From Bacillus sp. 491mf (lineage in GTDB: Bacteria; Bacillota; Bacilli; Bacillales; Bacillaceae_G): DNA of 42,351 nt. A program made the position numbers and the translations under genes. The DNA lies in NCBI RefSeq assembly GCF_900112415.1, contig NZ_FOLV01000033.1, positions 1 to 42,351 of the forward strand. Reading direction: 5' to 3'. The notes below the pieces were generated by a model. The model had not been told where the DNA came from. It saw nothing but the letters and a program-made list of their open reading frames with translations, and did no database searches. Shown piece after piece: positions 40,405 to 42,351 of this stretch (position 1 is its first letter; the number at the start of each line of letters is the position of its first letter).

Positions 40405-41235
40405 ATGAAGCACATAAAAAATGTTTCTGTAATGATGATAGCAGCACTTTGTATGATAGGATGCACGAAGGAAACTGTAAAAACAGAACCGAAGCAAGAG
40501 GAAAAGAAACCTCCTCATGTCGAAAGTCCTGTACAAAACAATGAACCGAAAGCTGAGCAAGTGAAAGAAGAGCCAGCACCTGCTCCTGCCGGGGAAAAAC
40601 CGAAGTTCGTCGTATGTATTGATCCAGGTCACCAACGAAAAGCGAATTTAGAGCTAGAGCCAATCGGCCCAGGGGCAACGAAACAAAAATATAAAGTAAC
40701 AGATGGAACAACAGGAGTTGTCACGAAAAAGCGAGAGTATGAACTAAATTTAGAAGCTGCTGTTCTATTAAAAGAGATGTTAGAGGCAAAAGGCGTTGAA
40801 GTGGTCATGACAAGAACGACGCATGATGTAAATATAAGTAATAAAGAACGGGCGACAGTTGCTAATGAGCATCATGCGAATTTGTTTTTACGAATTCATG
40901 CAGATGGTTCGGAAAGTGCAACAGAAAAGGGTTTTGCGGTGTTGACGACGTCAAAAGAGAATGCTTTTACAAAAAATATTTATCAGGAGAGTTTAACCGC
41001 TTCTGAGTTCATTGTGAATAAAGTAAAGGAAAATAGTAATGTACAAGTAAACGGAATTAAGTTTCGTGATGATTTGTCTGGATTTAACTGGGCTGAGGTA
41101 CCAGGGGTTTTATTAGAACTAGGATTTATGTCAAATCCAGAAGAAGACAAAAAATTATCAGACGTAAATTATTTACGTTCTTTACTGCAAAGTGTAGCAG
41201 ATAGTGTTGAGAGTTATCGAGTTAATAAAGGGTAA
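40405..41235 (+). CDS. N-acetylmuramoyl-L-alanine amidase, lipoprotein
   Basis: This 276-residue protein has a lipoprotein signal ending MIAALCMIGC with lipidated Cys near residue 20, a Pro/Lys/Glu-rich linker to about 65, then an Amidase_3 domain. Zinc ligands and base are visible: DPGH near residue 74, the Glu in REYELNLEAA, His in FLRIHADGS, and the Glu in LLELGFMSNPEED. It cuts the bond between muramic acid and the stem peptide on the outer side of the membrane. TAGGGAG precedes the ATG. It follows the SMI1-like gene by 9 bp. Confidence 0.92.
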   Translation: MKHIKNVSVMMIAALCMIGCTKETVKTEPKQEEKKPPHVESPVQNNEPKAEQVKEEPAPAPAGEKPKFVVCIDPGHQRKANLELEPIGPGATKQKYKVTDGTTGVVTKKREYELNLEAAVLLKEMLEAKGVEVVMTRTTHDVNISNKERATVANEHHANLFLRIHADGSESATEKGFAVLTTSKENAFTKNIYQESLTASEFIVNKVKENSNVQVNGIKFRDDLSGFNWAEVPGVLLELGFMSNPEEDKKLSDVNYLRSLLQSVADSVESYRVNKG

Positions 41236-41243
41236 TTTTTTCT

Positions 41244-41273
41244 TAGCTCCATTGTATATGGAGCCGTTTTTAT
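41244..41273 (+). terminator. Terminator after the amidase gene
   Basis: GCTCCAT pairs with ATGGAGC across TGTAT, followed by CGTTTTTAT. Confidence 0.75.
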
Positions 41274-41386
41274 GTAATGATATTTTTTATTTTTCTGTAA
41301 ATGAAATGAAAGCAATTTCATCTGCACTTTTTGTTGAATGCTGATACAATAAAGGGTGTTACTATTTAGTAGAAAGAGTGGTAAGC

Positions 41387-42351
41387 ATGTTAGATTGGAT
41401 GAAAAAGCTTTTTAAAAAAGAGGAAGAAAATGAAGCGACAGCATTAAGTGCAATAGAAACACCTGCAGAGAAAAAAGTTACTTCTCAGATCCCTCGTGTA
41501 AAATACTACTCTGATAAACGAGAAGATGAGCTGAAAGCGTCTAAATCAAATTCGGGTGCTAATTTCCGGTTCCCGTTAATTCCTGATGATGGATTTGACG
41601 AGATTACGCAGGGGTCATCTCGTCTAGAAAAGCACGCTATACAAGAAAGACCGATTAGAGAGCGGCGCCAATCAAGACGAGTAGAAGAAGTGCAAGAAAT
41701 GACATATATGGAACCAAGTACTGAGAAGGTAAGACATACTCCTAAAGTTGAAAGTAATCGAAGACCGTTCCGCCCTTCAGAAATGGTTTCGCCTATTTTT
41801 GGATACAATCGTCCAGAAACCAAGAAAAAGGAAAATGAGGAAAGTAAACAACAGCAACAACGAGAAGATATTGAAATATCAATGGAAGGAAAATCAGTTG
41901 TTGATGCGTGGTTAGAAAAGAATGGCTATATAAGTTCTGATGTATCACAAGATGAATTAACAGAAGTTGAACCTACCATTGTTAAAGCAGATGCAGAGCA
42001 CACAGTAGATATAGACAAAAATGAAGCAACGTTACATACCCAGGAAGAAGAACAGTTGGGTATGCCTGAAGATGTTATCGTACGAAGTGAAGATTTTGCT
42101 AAGCAAATTCATACATCTGAAAATGAAGTACAAGAACCTACTGTTGTAGGGACAAGCTTTGAAATGACTGAAGAACCAGTTACGGAAGAAGTGACAGAGG
42201 AATCAGCAAAGCAAGAAGAACTTGTAGAAGAAGAAATAAACGAAGTAGCAGAAGAACCAGTCATGGAAGAAGAGACAGAGGACCCTGCGGAGCAAGAAGA
42301 ATCAGCAGAAGAAGAACTTGCGGAAGAAGAAATAAGCGAAGTAGCAGAAGA
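41387..42351 (+). CDS. sftA: DNA translocase SftA (FtsK/SpoIIIE family), N-terminal part
   Basis: The frame is open from ATG 41387 to the right edge (321 codons). It starts MLDWMKKLFKKEEENE and has no membrane helix, as SftA, the soluble FtsK-type translocase, does. Next come a basic part with VKYYSDKRED, RRQSRRVEE and FGYNRPETKKK, SVVDAWLEKNGY, and then an acidic Glu-rich region with imperfect repeats from about 42170. The motor domain lies outside the window. SftA helps clear chromosome DNA from the division septum. Synteny with ytpPQR supports the call (ytpT in B. subtilis). AGAGTGG is the likely ribosome site. Confidence 0.88.
   Translation, partial: MLDWMKKLFKKEEENEATALSAIETPAEKKVTSQIPRVKYYSDKREDELKASKSNSGANFRFPLIPDDGFDEITQGSSRLEKHAIQERPIRERRQSRRVEEVQEMTYMEPSTEKVRHTPKVESNRRPFRPSEMVSPIFGYNRPETKKKENEESKQQQQREDIEISMEGKSVVDAWLEKNGYISSDVSQDELTEVEPTIVKADAEHTVDIDKNEATLHTQEEEQLGMPEDVIVRSEDFAKQIHTSENEVQEPTVVGTSFEMTEEPVTEEVTEESAKQEELVEEEINEVAEEPVMEEETEDPAEQEESAEEELAEEEISEVAE

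Noticed and set aside
41306-41319. TGAAAGCAATTTCA before sftA as a cre site
   Set aside because: The central CG required in cre is CA here, and sftA is not an expected CcpA target.

Overview
This window is a chromosomal segment of a Bacillus cereus-group bacterium. The reasons are low GC content, strong AGGAGG-type ribosome sites, a spore collagen-like protein, GerA-type germination genes, a CwlJ cortex hydrolase, a ytoP/ytpP/ytpQ/ytpR/sftA block as in Bacillus subtilis, and many dispersed hairpin-forming intergenic repeats of the kind known in this group. No rRNA, tRNA, CRISPR array or intact insertion sequence was seen.

Layout. 1-3.5 kb: the 5' end of a collagen-like gene (leftward), a leftward DUF1572-GrpB-small membrane protein operon, a YxeA-family secreted protein, and several very small genes, some without a standard start codon or frameshifted. 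3.6-11.1 kb: a malate island. It holds maeN (Na+/malate symporter), malic enzyme 1, a second malic enzyme from a decayed tandem duplication, then the malK-malR two-component system. 11.2-14.7 kb: katA with a PerR-like box, the wreck of an LPXTG adhesin, cwlJ, and a SnoaL-like protein. 14.9-18.8 kb: a three-gene GerA/GerB/GerC germinant receptor operon behind a SigG-type promoter. 18.9-23.5 kb: a probable redox/electrophile regulon made of an MdaB-like quinone reductase with a SnoaL lipoprotein, a divergent HxlR regulator, and a distant SDR gene sharing the same 30-bp upstream element; a HAD phosphatase and a frameshifted hydrolase lie between. 23.6-29.8 kb: nucleotidyltransferase, YtnP-type lactonase, two ABC permeases without ATPase or binding protein, a TrmB-type regulator, an EamA transporter and a SAP-domain protein. 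29.9-34.7 kb: a fatty acyl-CoA degradation operon (ligase, acyl-CoA dehydrogenase, 3-hydroxyacyl-CoA dehydrogenase, thiolase) preceded by a CcpA-type site. 34.8-42.35 kb: GNAT acetyltransferase, PepSY protein, YtoP peptidase, DUF84 NTPase, three tandem repeat units, YtpP, YtpQ, YtpR, SMI1/KNR4 protein, amidase lipoprotein, and the start of sftA.

How the parts work together. MalK probably senses external malate and MalR activates maeN and malic enzyme. Three TTACAAAA repeats with the same 12/9 spacing lie before both malic loci, each followed by a cre-like site, which suggests malate induction combined with CcpA control. Spore functions (collagen-like surface protein, CwlJ, Ger receptor) are scattered among stress functions (katA, MdaB). 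Two families of structured repeats, five and six copies, fill most of the long gene-free stretches.

Gene functions come from reading the translations and recalling families; no database search was run.
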